A DNA stretch of 64,000 bases from a virus, in IMG/VR virus record IMGVR_UViG_3300042934_000727, positions 1 to 64,000 of that record. One strand, written 5' to 3'. The position numbers and the translations under genes were made by a program. Positions 24,563 through 32,650 of the stretch are shown in pieces. How positions within the stretch are numbered: the stretch's first letter is position 1; every line of letters begins with the position of its first letter. The notes below the pieces were generated by a model that had not been told where the DNA came from, made no database searches, and saw only the letters and a list, made by a program, of their open reading frames with translations.

Positions 24563-24786
24563 CCGCCGCATCCGCCGACGCGAAGCTCGTCGCGCGTGCC
24601 CTCAACAACCTCGCCACCGCCCAGCAGGAGGTCGCGAAGCAGGCCCGCGCCGCCAACCTGCTGAACCTCGCCCGGTTCGACTACGCCGACCGCGAGGGCC
24701 GCGCCCTCTACCTCCCCGTGCCCGTCGCCGGCGTGCACCTCGACGCCGCCACACTCCTCCTCACCGAAGGGAACACTCCCGCATGA
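24559..24786 (+). CDS. unknown helical protein (75 aa)
   Basis: GTG start (VTAASADAKLVARALNNLAT); N-terminal helix probably amphipathic, C-terminus apparently beta. Overlaps neighbours by 4 nt. Confidence 0.65.
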   Translation: MTAASADAKLVARALNNLATAQQEVAKQARAANLLNLARFDYADREGRALYLPVPVAGVHLDAATLLLTEGNTPA

Positions 24787-25055
24787 ACCCCACCATCGAC
24801 CCCGCGGTGATCGCCGTCATCGACGCCGCCATCGAAGGCCTGCGCACCACCGAAGCGAACTTCGCCGCCCAGGTGACCAGCCTCGACAACGCGCTCGACG
24901 ATGCCCGCTCGCAGGGCACCCAGGCCACGGCCGACCGCGAGGAGCTCGAGGCCGCCCGCGACGCGCTTTACGCCGCGCTCGGCTACGTCCCGCCGGCGCC
25001 CGAGCCGGAGCCCACCCCCGAGGAGTCGCCCGACTACGACGAGTCGCAGCCGTGA
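24783..25055 (+). CDS. unknown acidic coiled-coil protein (90 aa)
   Basis: MNPTIDPAVIAVIDAAIEGL...; coiled-coil-like middle (TADREELEAARDALYAALG) and an acidic Pro/Glu tail (PEPEPTPEESPDYDES). Confidence 0.65.
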   Translation: MNPTIDPAVIAVIDAAIEGLRTTEANFAAQVTSLDNALDDARSQGTQATADREELEAARDALYAALGYVPPAPEPEPTPEESPDYDESQP

Positions 25056-25459
25056 CCTCCCGCCGCCGGCGCCAGACCCGAGCCCTCGCCGCCCCGTTCA
25101 CCGGAACCGACCCGTCCGTGCACAACTTCCGCGTCGCCGTGCGCAAGGCCCGCCGGAAGGCGGAGCTGGCGCGCATCGAGCGCATGCGCCTCTCGGCACT
25201 GCGGGGCCTGCACGCGTTCACGAAGCTGCAAGAGGCATTCCGGGCCGCCGGCGGAGCGTTCGCAGCGTTCCAGGGCTCGGTCGGTCGCAGCTTCGCCCAG
25301 CAGATCGAGGCCCGCAGCGACCACGAACGTCGCCTCGCCATCGTCGACGAGTCCCCAGGCGTCCGCGACGAGATCATGCTCGCCCTGAAGGCGCGCTACG
25401 GCGCCGGGCTCACGGTCGTGCACCCCACCCGCCCGATGACCACCCTCCACAACGCCTGA
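25052..25459 (+). CDS. basic helical protein (135 aa)
   Basis: GTG start, VTSRRRRQTRALAAPFTGTD; strongly basic (RKARRKAELARIERMRLS), possibly nucleic-acid-binding. Unknown. Confidence 0.65.
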   Translation: MTSRRRRQTRALAAPFTGTDPSVHNFRVAVRKARRKAELARIERMRLSALRGLHAFTKLQEAFRAAGGAFAAFQGSVGRSFAQQIEARSDHERRLAIVDESPGVRDEIMLALKARYGAGLTVVHPTRPMTTLHNA

Positions 25460-25485
25460 CCACCCCAGCTAGTCCAGAGAGAGGA

Positions 25486-25499
25486 AATAGCTAGCAATG
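25486..25499 (+). promoter_or_regulatory. operator AATAGCTAGCAATG overlapping a start codon
   Basis: TAGCTAGCAA runs into the ATG of the 57-aa gene, behind GTCCAGAGAGAGGA. A bound protein would cover the start. Confidence 0.6.
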
Positions 25500-25670
25500 A
25501 GCGTCACCCCGTACACACCCCGAACGCCGCTGCAGACGGAGATCTCGAGGCTCGGCGCCCGCGCCGCCTTCCAGATCGCATCCGCGAAGCGCGAGATCCG
25601 CGAGTCGAAGGACGAGACCTTCACGAACACCATCGAGATCGACGAGAACGGCAAGGAGGTCTGGCAGTGA
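25497..25670 (+). CDS. unknown protein (57 aa)
   Basis: MSVTPYTPRTPLQTEISRLG...; basic helix in the middle, acidic end (TIEIDENGKEVWQ). Stop overlaps the next GTG. Confidence 0.65.
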   Translation: MSVTPYTPRTPLQTEISRLGARAAFQIASAKREIRESKDETFTNTIEIDENGKEVWQ

Positions 25671-25873
25671 GCCGCGACGCAGGCGACCTGATCGAGGACG
25701 CAGGCGAAGCGCTCTCCGGCATCGACGGGGACTACCTCGACGACCTCGAGGCGCACATCAGCGTCGCGCCGGCCGCCGACGACCCGAGCACGCTCGTCAT
25801 CGAGATCACCTACGCGGACGGCCAGGCCGCGACGCTCGAGGCGAAGCTGACCGTGACGGAGGTGGCCCAGTGA
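25667..25873 (+). CDS. unknown acidic protein (68 aa)
   Basis: GTG start, VSRDAGDLIEDAGEALSGID; acidic, then a beta-rich end (TLVIEITYADGQAATLEAKL). Not recognised. Confidence 0.65.
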   Translation: MSRDAGDLIEDAGEALSGIDGDYLDDLEAHISVAPAADDPSTLVIEITYADGQAATLEAKLTVTEVAQ

Positions 25874-26091
25874 GCGCCGTCAACGTCACGGTCGAGGAGT
25901 TCCTCTGGGTCCGCGAGAAGGTCGCCCAGGCCCTCAAGGAGGACTCTTCCACCCAGGTGCCCACCCGAGTCCGCCAGGCCGAGAACCTGATGCGTGACGG
26001 CTTCATCGACATGGCCGCCGTCCTCGAGCGCCGCAATCCCACCACCCCCGCCGAGCAGCCGGCGGATCCCACCGAAGGAGCCGCCGAGTGA
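25870..26091 (+). CDS. unknown protein (73 aa)
   Basis: GTG start, VSAVNVTVEEFLWVREKVAQ; helical with a proline-rich tail (NPTTPAEQPADPTEG). Confidence 0.65.
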   Translation: MSAVNVTVEEFLWVREKVAQALKEDSSTQVPTRVRQAENLMRDGFIDMAAVLERRNPTTPAEQPADPTEGAAE

Positions 26092-26357
26092 GCGACCGCA
26101 TCCACAAGTCCATCGCCCTCCCCCAGGGCTACAAGGCCCACCCGGCCACGATCGCGGCCGCCGTCGCCGCGGCGCTCACGGAGCTCGAGGACAAGGTGAA
26201 GGCCCGCGGTCTCCGCCCCGTCTGGGACACCGTCGAGATCTCCACCGAGACCGACATCATCGAGAACCGCACCCTCGGCGGCGAGACCGACGCCACCCAC
26301 GTCACCACCGGCGAGGTCTCCGTGCTCGCCGTCGACCCCCAGGAGGTCCAGGCATGA
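26088..26357 (+). CDS. unknown protein (89 aa)
   Basis: GTG start, VSDRIHKSIALPQGYKAHPA; basic start then ETDIIENRTLGGETDATHV, likely beta-rich. GTGA overlap. Confidence 0.65.
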   Translation: MSDRIHKSIALPQGYKAHPATIAAAVAAALTELEDKVKARGLRPVWDTVEISTETDIIENRTLGGETDATHVTTGEVSVLAVDPQEVQA

Positions 26358-26611
26358 CCATGCTCGACAGCGAGACCATCAACGTCCTCAACGCTCTCGA
26401 GGCCCTCGAAGCGACCGGCCCGGTGTGGCGCGTAACGCTCGAGGTGAGCGAGAAGGGTGACTTCAGCGACTCCGTCCGCTACGGCACCCAGTTCGCGCCC
26501 GAGTTCACGATCAACCCGTCCGAGATGGGCGCGATCATCGCCAACACCATCCATCAGCACGAGGGCTTCACCCTCCCGCCCCAGACGCTCGCAAAGGAGC
26601 CCACCGCATGA
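26354..26611 (+). CDS. unknown protein (85 aa)
   Basis: MTMLDSETINVLNALEALEA...; a soluble acidic protein with a beta-type middle (VWRVTLEVSEKGDF). ATGA with neighbours. Confidence 0.65.
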   Translation: MTMLDSETINVLNALEALEATGPVWRVTLEVSEKGDFSDSVRYGTQFAPEFTINPSEMGAIIANTIHQHEGFTLPPQTLAKEPTA

Positions 26612-27165
26612 CCACCATCGACACCGACTACGAGTTCCAGGTCCTCAACTCCCTCCAGGTCGATGCGATCCGCTCGCTGCAGAAGCTCATCGGCGCCGGC
26701 AACGCCGAGAAGGGCTTCCACAACGAGGGGCGCGAGATCCTCGGGCTGCCGCAGTTCCTCTCGGGCGCACACCCCGAACCCGGGTTCTTCCATCGCCTGA
26801 TCGCGAAGATCGTGAAGCTGGTCCCTGCGCTCGAGCGCAACTACTGGACCGCCCGTCTCTCCCTCATCACGACCGAGGTGGCCGAGGCGATCGAGGAGCT
26901 CCGCAACGGCCGTGGCGTCACCGAGACGTGGTTCTCTGCGAAGACCGCCATCGGCACGATCGCGTGGAACGCTGGCGAGGAGCCCAACCTCATCCTCCCG
27001 GAGGGCGTCATCGGCAAGCCCGAGGGCGTGCCCTCGGAGGTCGTCGACGTGGTCGTCCGCTCCTTCGACTTCGCCGAAGAGGCGCAGTTCGACCTGGCCG
27101 AGATTCTCGACCGGAAGCTCGCGTACAACGCCTCCCGCGGCAAGATGCACGGGCGGAAGTTCTGA
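26608..27165 (+). CDS. MazG-like NTP pyrophosphohydrolase
   Basis: 185 aa. LSLITTEVAEAIEELRNG near residue 90 and GVPSEVVDVVVRSFDFAEE near 145 are the two acidic helix pairs (E-x-x-E type) of the all-alpha MazG/HisE fold. It would hydrolyse nucleoside triphosphates (perhaps (p)ppGpp or damaged dNTPs). Neighbouring nucleotide enzymes (nucleotidase, dNMP kinase) fit nucleotide-pool control. Confidence 0.75.
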   Translation: MTTIDTDYEFQVLNSLQVDAIRSLQKLIGAGNAEKGFHNEGREILGLPQFLSGAHPEPGFFHRLIAKIVKLVPALERNYWTARLSLITTEVAEAIEELRNGRGVTETWFSAKTAIGTIAWNAGEEPNLILPEGVIGKPEGVPSEVVDVVVRSFDFAEEAQFDLAEILDRKLAYNASRGKMHGRKF

Positions 27166-27380
27166 GCCCTCAGATCGCGGTCGGCCAGACCTGGCGCCGT
27201 AACCGCGACGGACGCCTCGCGAAGGTGGTCGGGATCACCGACAACGCGCGCGGAGATGTCCTCGCGCTCGCCTACCGTTACGTCGACGACAACGGCACCT
27301 TCACCTCGCCCCGCCGCGAGAACCTCCCGTACACCTTCACCCGCAGCTACACCCTCACCGACAAGGAGAACGCCACATGA
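27162..27380 (+). CDS. unknown small protein with apparent CTG start (72 aa)
   Basis: Conserved-looking IAVGQTWRRNRDGRLAKVVG followed by a beta-type domain. The CTG at 27162 (CTGAGC) overlaps the MazG stop exactly as GTGA does in other genes here and has GGGCGGAAG upstream; no ATG/GTG/TTG lies near. A GTG at 27226 would cut off the conserved part. Confidence 0.6.
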   Translation: MSPQIAVGQTWRRNRDGRLAKVVGITDNARGDVLALAYRYVDDNGTFTSPRRENLPYTFTRSYTLTDKENAT

Positions 27381-28006
27381 GGCGCATCACCAAGACCATC
27401 GCGGCCATCGCCGCCGCCGGCGCGCTCGTCCTCGGACTCGCCGCCTGTGACGGCGCCGCCCCGGCTCCCACCACGCGCGATTCGCAGCTCGCCGAGTCCG
27501 AAGCGAACTTCGAGTCCCGTCGCGCCCCCGACGTGACCGGCGACGCCGAGTACCAGAACTACATCAAGGCGCAGGAGGAGGTCTACGACGACCCCGCCAG
27601 CATCATCTGGTGCACCGCCGCCTTCCCGAGCGCCGCAGCCCCGATCTTCACGGTCCCGATCGCCGGCAAGCTCACCTCCAGCTCCGTCTCGTTCTACCCG
27701 AACCAGACGCTCGAGCGCGCCGACCTGGGCGAGTACAACGGCGACATCCTCGTCGAGGCCCAGTCCGTCGACGGCATGTACCACGGCAGCCCCGGCCCCT
27801 ACCGCTACGGCTTCACGCCGGGCGGCCAGTACGTCGACTTCACTGGCCTCTCGACCTTCTGCACCACCGCTCTCACCGAGTTCCAGCGCCAGACGCTCGA
27901 GGTGTCGGCGGCCGCGGACAACGGCGTCACCGACCAGGCCGAAGAGGCGCTGCGCAACGGCGACCCGACCAAGGCGCAGGAGATCACCGATGGCGCTGCT
28001 GGATAA
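27377..28006 (+). CDS. phage lipoprotein 1 (209 aa)
   Basis: Signal peptide with lipobox LAAC (Cys24): basic MRRITK start, hydrophobic core, cleavage before Cys. The exported domain has three further Cys (WC, FC), maybe a disulfide. Surface lipoproteins of temperate phages often block superinfection, but this is inference. Confidence 0.7.
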   Translation: MRRITKTIAAIAAAGALVLGLAACDGAAPAPTTRDSQLAESEANFESRRAPDVTGDAEYQNYIKAQEEVYDDPASIIWCTAAFPSAAAPIFTVPIAGKLTSSSVSFYPNQTLERADLGEYNGDILVEAQSVDGMYHGSPGPYRYGFTPGGQYVDFTGLSTFCTTALTEFQRQTLEVSAAADNGVTDQAEEALRNGDPTKAQEITDGAAG

Positions 28007-28472
28007 CCCGCAGGGGCCCCGGGGTCGCCGTACCGGCCCCGGGCTCCTGCTCGCCCTCCTCGCCGCGATCTTCGTCGTCGTCGTTCTGGTCTCCGGCTGC
28101 TCCACCGCGGCGGGGTACGTCCAGAAGGGGCAGGACATCATCTCGGCCGACAACCTCGAGGAGCAGCACGACCGCGTCATCCGCGAGTGGCGCTCGCTCA
28201 CCACCGCGGCCGACAACGCCTGCGCCGCCCAGGCGGAGCAGGATCGCGACCCGAACGCCCCGGTCCTCGTCGAGGGCCCCGCACTCGCCTACGCCGCCAC
28301 CTACCGGACGGTCTGGGCCGAGTACAACGCCCGCACGGAGAACATCTTCGAGGCCGGATTCGTCGGACCCCTCGGCTACCCGAAGGACATCCCGAACTTC
28401 GTCACCGGCCCCACCCCCGACTTCTGCCAGGTGAGCGTCAAGCTCGCCGAGCTGAAGGCCGCCGCAGAGTAA
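27990..28472 (+). CDS. phage lipoprotein 2 (160 aa)
   Basis: Lipobox VSGC (Cys37) after a hydrophobic segment; longer N-terminal tail rich in Gly/Pro/Arg. Two Cys in the mature part. Overlaps the first lipoprotein by 17 nt in another frame; the shared layout suggests they act together. Confidence 0.7.
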   Translation: MALLDNPQGPRGRRTGPGLLLALLAAIFVVVVLVSGCSTAAGYVQKGQDIISADNLEEQHDRVIREWRSLTTAADNACAAQAEQDRDPNAPVLVEGPALAYAATYRTVWAEYNARTENIFEAGFVGPLGYPKDIPNFVTGPTPDFCQVSVKLAELKAAAE

Positions 28473-28485
28473 GGAGCACCACCTC

Positions 28486-28668
28486 ATGAACACCAACCTC
28501 CCCCAGGCCTCCGCGGACGCAGCGATGCGCTTCGCCGCCGCGGCCCGAGACCTGAACAGCCTCGCCGAAGAGTTCGAGACGGCCGTCGCGGCCGCCCGCG
28601 AAGGCATCCGCCCCGTGCTGGACGCCCTGCAGCTCCTCGCCCCGATCGACCTGAACGGCGGTATCTGA
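28486..28668 (+). CDS. unknown helical protein (60 aa)
   Basis: MNTNLPQASADAAMRFAAAA...; one long amphipathic, Ala-rich helix. GGAGCACCACCTC upstream. Unknown. Confidence 0.6.
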   Translation: MNTNLPQASADAAMRFAAAARDLNSLAEEFETAVAAAREGIRPVLDALQLLAPIDLNGGI

Positions 28669-28669
28669 G

Positions 28670-28873
28670 ATGTCGGCGCGCGTCAGCTTCGAGCACAACA
28701 CCTCCGGCGCCCGCGTGGAAGGCGAGTACATCGCCGACACCGGCATCGCCTGGATGGTGAAGGCCGGCAACCTCCCGGTCCTGGTCCTCTCGCAGGACGA
28801 GTGGTCCTCGGTGCCGGCGCGCGCCGACTCGCCCCTCGGCGGCAGCCTCCGCGACTACCTGAGGGGGTTCTGA
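28670..28873 (+). CDS. unknown protein (67 aa)
   Basis: MSARVSFEHNTSGARVEGEY...; a small beta-barrel-like domain. One nucleotide from the previous stop. Confidence 0.6.
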   Translation: MSARVSFEHNTSGARVEGEYIADTGIAWMVKAGNLPVLVLSQDEWSSVPARADSPLGGSLRDYLRGF

Positions 28874-29151
28874 TGACCGAAGCGACCATCGAGGAAGCGG
28901 AGGCGGCCCTGGCCGCCCCGCAGGGCCCCTTCATCCGCATCACCGTCGAGATCCAGGAGCCGCTCGCGCCCGACGCCGGCCCGAAAGAGCCCGTCGACGC
29001 CCCGCGGTACACCCACGCCGAGTTCCTGCCCGCGGGCTTCCCGGTCGTGGGCTCCCTCGACCCCGCGGTCAACGTGCACGCCGCGTCCGTCATGGTGGCC
29101 GCTGTCGCCGCCCGACTGTTCGTCCAGCACTTCGCGGAGGATCTCGCGTGA
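28873..29151 (+). CDS. unknown protein (92 aa)
   Basis: MTEATIEEAEAALAAPQGPF...; acidic, no recognised domain. TGATG overlap with the previous stop. Confidence 0.65.
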   Translation: MTEATIEEAEAALAAPQGPFIRITVEIQEPLAPDAGPKEPVDAPRYTHAEFLPAGFPVVGSLDPAVNVHAASVMVAAVAARLFVQHFAEDLA

Positions 29152-29336
29152 CCGGCCAGCAGTGGGCGGTCGTCGTCCGCGACGCGCCGCTCGGCCTCGG
29201 CAACATCGTCCGCCTCGAGAAGGGCGTGCTGCACCGCGGGCCGCGCTTCACCGGCTGGTGGTGGCGCTCCAACGAGTTCAAGGCCCTCAGCAAGGGGTTC
29301 GACGAAGCGCACCGCGCAGAACAGGTAGCTAGCTAA
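29148..29336 (+). CDS. unknown protein (62 aa)
   Basis: GTG start, VTGQQWAVVVRDAPLGLGNI. The last codons and stop (GTA GCT AGC TAA) are built from the operator sequence. Tryptophan-rich loop GWWWRSNEF. Confidence 0.65.
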   Translation: MTGQQWAVVVRDAPLGLGNIVRLEKGVLHRGPRFTGWWWRSNEFKALSKGFDEAHRAEQVAS

Positions 29337-29338
29337 AT
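29326..29338. promoter_or_regulatory. operator TAGCTAGCTAAAT across stop and start codons
   Basis: Palindrome running from the end of the 62-aa gene over its TAA into the ATG of the 59-aa gene. No promoter is seen, so a bound protein would stop elongation, as in a stoperator. Confidence 0.75.
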
Positions 29339-29516
29339 GGGCGTCTCCGACCCCTCGCTCATCTGGGCCGTCAACGACGCCCAGCCGAACACCGACGAAG
29401 AGATCAGCATCGTGCGGAGCCTCATCCGCCGGCTCTTCCCCTCCGAGGCTCCTTCAGACCAGACGGCCCGCGCCGAACTGGACGCCATGCTCTTCGGCCC
29501 GGTGGTGACCGCGTGA
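29337..29516 (+). CDS. unknown protein (59 aa)
   Basis: MGVSDPSLIWAVNDAQPNTD...; helical and acidic. ATG lies inside the operator and directly follows the previous TAA; its TGA overlaps the exonuclease GTG. Confidence 0.6.
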   Translation: MGVSDPSLIWAVNDAQPNTDEEISIVRSLIRRLFPSEAPSDQTARAELDAMLFGPVVTA

Positions 29517-30232
29517 CCCTCCCCGTCCTCGCCTTCGACACCGAAACGAACGGCATCGACACCGACACCGCTCGGATCGTCACCGCCTACCTCGGCATCC
29601 TCAGCCCCGACGGTGTCATCGTCCGCGAACAGGAGTGGATGGTACGGCCCGATGGCTGGACGATCCCCGAGGAAGCGGCGGCAATCCACGGCGTAAGCAC
29701 CGAGGAAGCGCTGGCAAATGGCCGCCCCGCCGTGGAGGTCATCTCGGAGATCGCCGCGATCATCGCCGCCGAGTGCGGGCAGGGCCACCTGCCGCTCGTC
29801 GGCCAGAACCTCCAGTACGACCTGACCCTGCTCGATCGGGAGTTGCGTCGCCACGGTCTCGGCACGATCGAGGCCCTGCTGCAGGGCGTCGTCGTCCTCG
29901 ACTCCCTCGTCCTCGACAAGGAGATCGACCGCTACCGCCGCGGCAAGCGGATCCTGACCAGCATGGCAGAGCACTACGGCGTCACCCTGACGGAGGACGA
30001 GGCGCATGGCGCCCGCGCCGACGCGGTGGCCGCCGGCCGCATCATCCAGGCCATGACCCGTCACCCGAAGGGCGCGGTGCTCCGCAAGGTACCCCTCCCC
30101 GTCATCCACCAGAAGCAGATCGCTTGGAAGGCCGAGCAGGCCGCCAGCCTTCAGCAGTACTTCCGCACCAAGGGCGGCGAGCCTGACGCCGTCGTCCGAG
30201 GCGAGTGGCCCTTCATCCCGGCCGCCGCCTGA
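29513..30232 (+). CDS. DnaQ-like 3'-5' exonuclease (DEDDh)
   Basis: 239 aa. Motif I FDTETNG (D9, E11), motif II LVGQNLQYDLTLL near residue 100, motif III HGARADAVAAG near residue 163. A proofreading or RNase T-type nuclease; no polymerase is fused. GTG start. Confidence 0.85.
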   Translation: MTLPVLAFDTETNGIDTDTARIVTAYLGILSPDGVIVREQEWMVRPDGWTIPEEAAAIHGVSTEEALANGRPAVEVISEIAAIIAAECGQGHLPLVGQNLQYDLTLLDRELRRHGLGTIEALLQGVVVLDSLVLDKEIDRYRRGKRILTSMAEHYGVTLTEDEAHGARADAVAAGRIIQAMTRHPKGAVLRKVPLPVIHQKQIAWKAEQAASLQQYFRTKGGEPDAVVRGEWPFIPAAA

Positions 30233-30256
30233 CCAGCCCATCGAGAGAGGAACACC

Positions 30257-30580
30257 ATGACCACCGAGAACACCCCCAAGCCCACCCTGCCCGCCAGCGC
30301 CACGCCCCCGGCCCCCGCGCCGCAGCCCCAGTCGCAGCCCGAGGGCAAGACCGCCCTGCTCGACAAGGAGCTCGAGGCCCTCATCGCCGAGGAGAAGTCC
30401 CGCTGGTCCGTCGACGACGCCGTGCGCGCGCTGCTCCAGGCCCTCGAGCTGGACGAGACCAGCGTGAGGGCTCTCGACATCCGCTCGAACGGGATCGTCC
30501 GCATCATCGGCACCGACAACTCCGGGCGTACCGCGCGGTTCACCGCGCTCGAGCGCACGAAGCCGGAGGTGGTGCGATGA
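30257..30580 (+). CDS. unknown Pro-rich protein (107 aa)
   Basis: Ribosome site CGAGAGAGGAACACC. The first 33 residues are a Pro/Ala/Gln linker; the rest is an acidic helical domain (ALLDKELEALIAEEKSRW). Unrecognised; may attach to the nucleotidase it overlaps. Confidence 0.65.
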   Translation: MTTENTPKPTLPASATPPAPAPQPQSQPEGKTALLDKELEALIAEEKSRWSVDDAVRALLQALELDETSVRALDIRSNGIVRIIGTDNSGRTARFTALERTKPEVVR

Positions 30581-31137
30581 GCGGCATCCGCATCCTCGTC
30601 GATCTGGACGGGGTTCTCGCCAGCTGGCACGGGGGCGTCTCCGAGCGCCTCGAGACGCAAGGCTTCGACGTGTCGACGCTCAACCACTCGCTCTGGGATC
30701 TCGGGATCGACGACGCCGCGCGCGATCGCATCAAGTCGGTCCACGCCCAGCCGGGCTTCTACCGCCACCTCCAGCCGATCCCCGGCGGTATCGAGGTGGT
30801 GCGAGAGCTGGCCCGCCAGGGCCACCAGGTCCGCATCTGCAGCTCCCCGGACTCGACCAACCCGACCTGCGCGTCCGACAAGATCGCGTGGGTCCGCGAG
30901 CACCTGGGCCCGGAGTGGGTGAAGCGGCTCATCCTGACCGATGACAAGACCGTCGTCCGCGGGGACGTGCTCATCGACGACAAGCCGCTCATCACCGGCG
31001 ACGAGAACCCGGAGTGGAAGCACATCATCTTCACCCAGCCCTACAACGCCGGCGTGCACGACAACCGCGCCCGCCTCAACGAGTGGACGCTGCAGAGCAC
31101 CATCCTCGCGATCCACGAGGCGGTGGTCCGCGGATGA
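30577..31137 (+). CDS. 5'(3')-deoxyribonucleotidase (HAD family)
   Basis: 186 aa. Catalytic ILVDLDGVL (Asp 9 and 11), a cap region, GHQVRICSSP (motif II area) and VLIDDKP near residue 130. It would remove 5'-phosphates from deoxynucleotides, balancing pools with the dNMP kinase downstream. Confidence 0.8.
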   Translation: MSGIRILVDLDGVLASWHGGVSERLETQGFDVSTLNHSLWDLGIDDAARDRIKSVHAQPGFYRHLQPIPGGIEVVRELARQGHQVRICSSPDSTNPTCASDKIAWVREHLGPEWVKRLILTDDKTVVRGDVLIDDKPLITGDENPEWKHIIFTQPYNAGVHDNRARLNEWTLQSTILAIHEAVVRG

Positions 31138-31742
31138 GCGCCCCCATGTTCATCGGCCTGGGCGGCAAGCTCCGCTCCGGCAAGGACGCGGTCGCCGATC
31201 ACCTCGTCGACCGGCACGACTTCGTGAAGATGGGAATGAGCGACCCGCTGCTCGAGCACGCGCTCATCCTCAACCCGTACGTCCCGATCAACACCCGTCC
31301 GAACGGCCTCGTCGGCGAGGAGGGGCTCTTCGTCCACCTGTCTGACCTGGTCGCTCAGGTCGGCTACGTGGAGGCCAAGAAGAACCCCGAGGTTCGGCGC
31401 TTCATGCAAGCCGACGGCACCGACGGCGGCCGCGAGTTTCACCACGAGGACGTGTGGGTCGATCGCATGGTGAAGACCGCGAAGGCGCATCTCGACGCCG
31501 GCAAGAGCATCGTCGTCACCGGGCTCCGCTTCCCGAACGAGCTGCAGGCCGTCCAGCAGCTCGGCGGCCACACCTTCTGGGTGGACCGCCCCTCGGAGGT
31601 AGACTCCGCAGCCCCGGCCGCGGCGCACGCCAGTGAGAACAGCGTCGACGCGTCCATGTTCGACCGCACCATCCTGAACGACGGCACGCTGGAGGATCTC
31701 TACGCCACCGTCGACAACCTCGTGAAGGACTACCAGCTGTGA
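31134..31742 (+). CDS. deoxynucleoside monophosphate kinase
   Basis: 202 aa. P-loop GGKLRSGKDA (residues 9-18), a basic/LID part, and TGLRFPNELQAVQQL near residue 125, as in phage dNMP kinases. It phosphorylates dNMPs to dNDPs. A TAGACTCCGC box inside this gene is probably chance. Confidence 0.8.
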   Translation: MSAPMFIGLGGKLRSGKDAVADHLVDRHDFVKMGMSDPLLEHALILNPYVPINTRPNGLVGEEGLFVHLSDLVAQVGYVEAKKNPEVRRFMQADGTDGGREFHHEDVWVDRMVKTAKAHLDAGKSIVVTGLRFPNELQAVQQLGGHTFWVDRPSEVDSAAPAAAHASENSVDASMFDRTILNDGTLEDLYATVDNLVKDYQL

Positions 31743-31933
31743 TTTCGATCCGGGACACCGGCACTCATTCCGACGGGCTCACGCCCACCATCGCCGTCTC
31801 CGGCGGCCGAGGCAACACGGATCGCCCCGAGGTGAACATCATCTTCCGGGAGACCGACGGCGCAAGCACCCGCACCCTCCAGGGCTGGTTCGACCGCGAC
31901 GACCTGATCGCCGCGATCGAGGCGGCCGCGTGA
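31739..31933 (+). CDS. unknown protein (64 aa)
   Basis: GTG start, VISIRDTGTHSDGLTPTIAV; a beta-rich small domain. GTGA with neighbours. Confidence 0.6.
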   Translation: MISIRDTGTHSDGLTPTIAVSGGRGNTDRPEVNIIFRETDGASTRTLQGWFDRDDLIAAIEAAA

Positions 31934-32217
31934 GCACCCTCCACATCTACTCCACCGACCCCTGCACGCGCTGCGTCTTCGTGAAGCGCTGGCTCGACGC
32001 CCGCAGCATCCCGTACACCGAGACGAACATGGCCCACCTCCCGGCGGCCGAGGCCGACGAGATCCGCGCCGCCCTCGCGAAGGACGGATACATGGGCGCC
32101 CCTACGGTGTACTTCACCGACGACGACGCCGACTTCCGCCTCTCCTTCACTGGCGCCGACATGACGAAGCTCGAAGAGATCGAGGCGCACCTGAACGCGC
32201 AGGCGGTCACGGCATGA
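31930..32217 (+). CDS. glutaredoxin/NrdH-like protein
   Basis: 95 aa with CTRC active site at residues 12-15, VFVKRWLDARSIPYTETNMA, and the conserved MGAPTVYFTDD. It would supply electrons to ribonucleotide reductase or act in thiol redox. Confidence 0.8.
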   Translation: MSTLHIYSTDPCTRCVFVKRWLDARSIPYTETNMAHLPAAEADEIRAALAKDGYMGAPTVYFTDDDADFRLSFTGADMTKLEEIEAHLNAQAVTA

Positions 32218-32477
32218 GCGCGAAGGCAGCGCCCGTGCTGCAGCATCGGCTCGCAGTGAGCCGCCGCGCTCTCCGCGTCGCGCACGGCCAGTACATTTTC
32301 GAGCCGGCGCGCGCCGAGCACCTCCCGGAGGTCCCGCCGTCGTTCAAGCCGGAGACGGGGACGTACCGCGAAGTTGCTTCGGCAGCTAGCAAACTCAACG
32401 CCGCGCAGGAGCGCAGCTCCTTCCTGGACTACCTGTACTGGCCGGAGCCGGTGAAGGAGGTGGAGCATGCCGTATAA
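32214..32477 (+). CDS. unknown protein (87 aa)
   Basis: MSAKAAPVLQHRLAVSRRAL...; basic N-terminal helix. AGCTAGCAAAC at 32394 inside this gene resembles the operator but probably reflects coding. Confidence 0.6.
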   Translation: MSAKAAPVLQHRLAVSRRALRVAHGQYIFEPARAEHLPEVPPSFKPETGTYREVASAASKLNAAQERSSFLDYLYWPEPVKEVEHAV

Positions 32478-32616
32478 CGCCGGCGACAGGGTGATGCTGG
32501 ACCGCAGCCTTGAGGTCCGATTCGTCCGCGCTCTCGACTCTGATCGGGCGGTCATCGAGATGGCGGGAGCGACTCAGGTGGTTCCACTACAGGCTCTATC
32601 GACAGACGAAGCGTAA
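32467..32616 (+). CDS. unknown small protein (49 aa)
   Basis: MPYNAGDRVMLDRSLEVRFV...; SH3-like beta-barrel look. Last gene before the terminator; overlaps its neighbour by 11 nt. Confidence 0.6.
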   Translation: MPYNAGDRVMLDRSLEVRFVRALDSDRAVIEMAGATQVVPLQALSTDEA

Positions 32617-32619
32617 GGG

Positions 32620-32650
32620 GCCCCGCCGACACGGCGGGGCTCTTCCCTTT
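32620..32650 (+). terminator. intrinsic terminator of the rightward early operon
   Basis: GCCCCGCC (32620-32627) pairs with GGCGGGGC (32633-32640), loop GACAC, then TCTTCCCTTT. Right after the last rightward gene; the next gene to the right is leftward. Confidence 0.85.

Noticed and set aside
31600-31605. TAGACTCCGC box inside the dNMP kinase gene
   Set aside because: No start codon or gene follows, and it is explained by coding (EVDSA); treated as chance.
32394-32404. AGCTAGCAAAC resembling the operator
   Set aside because: Within a coding gene and only half a palindrome.
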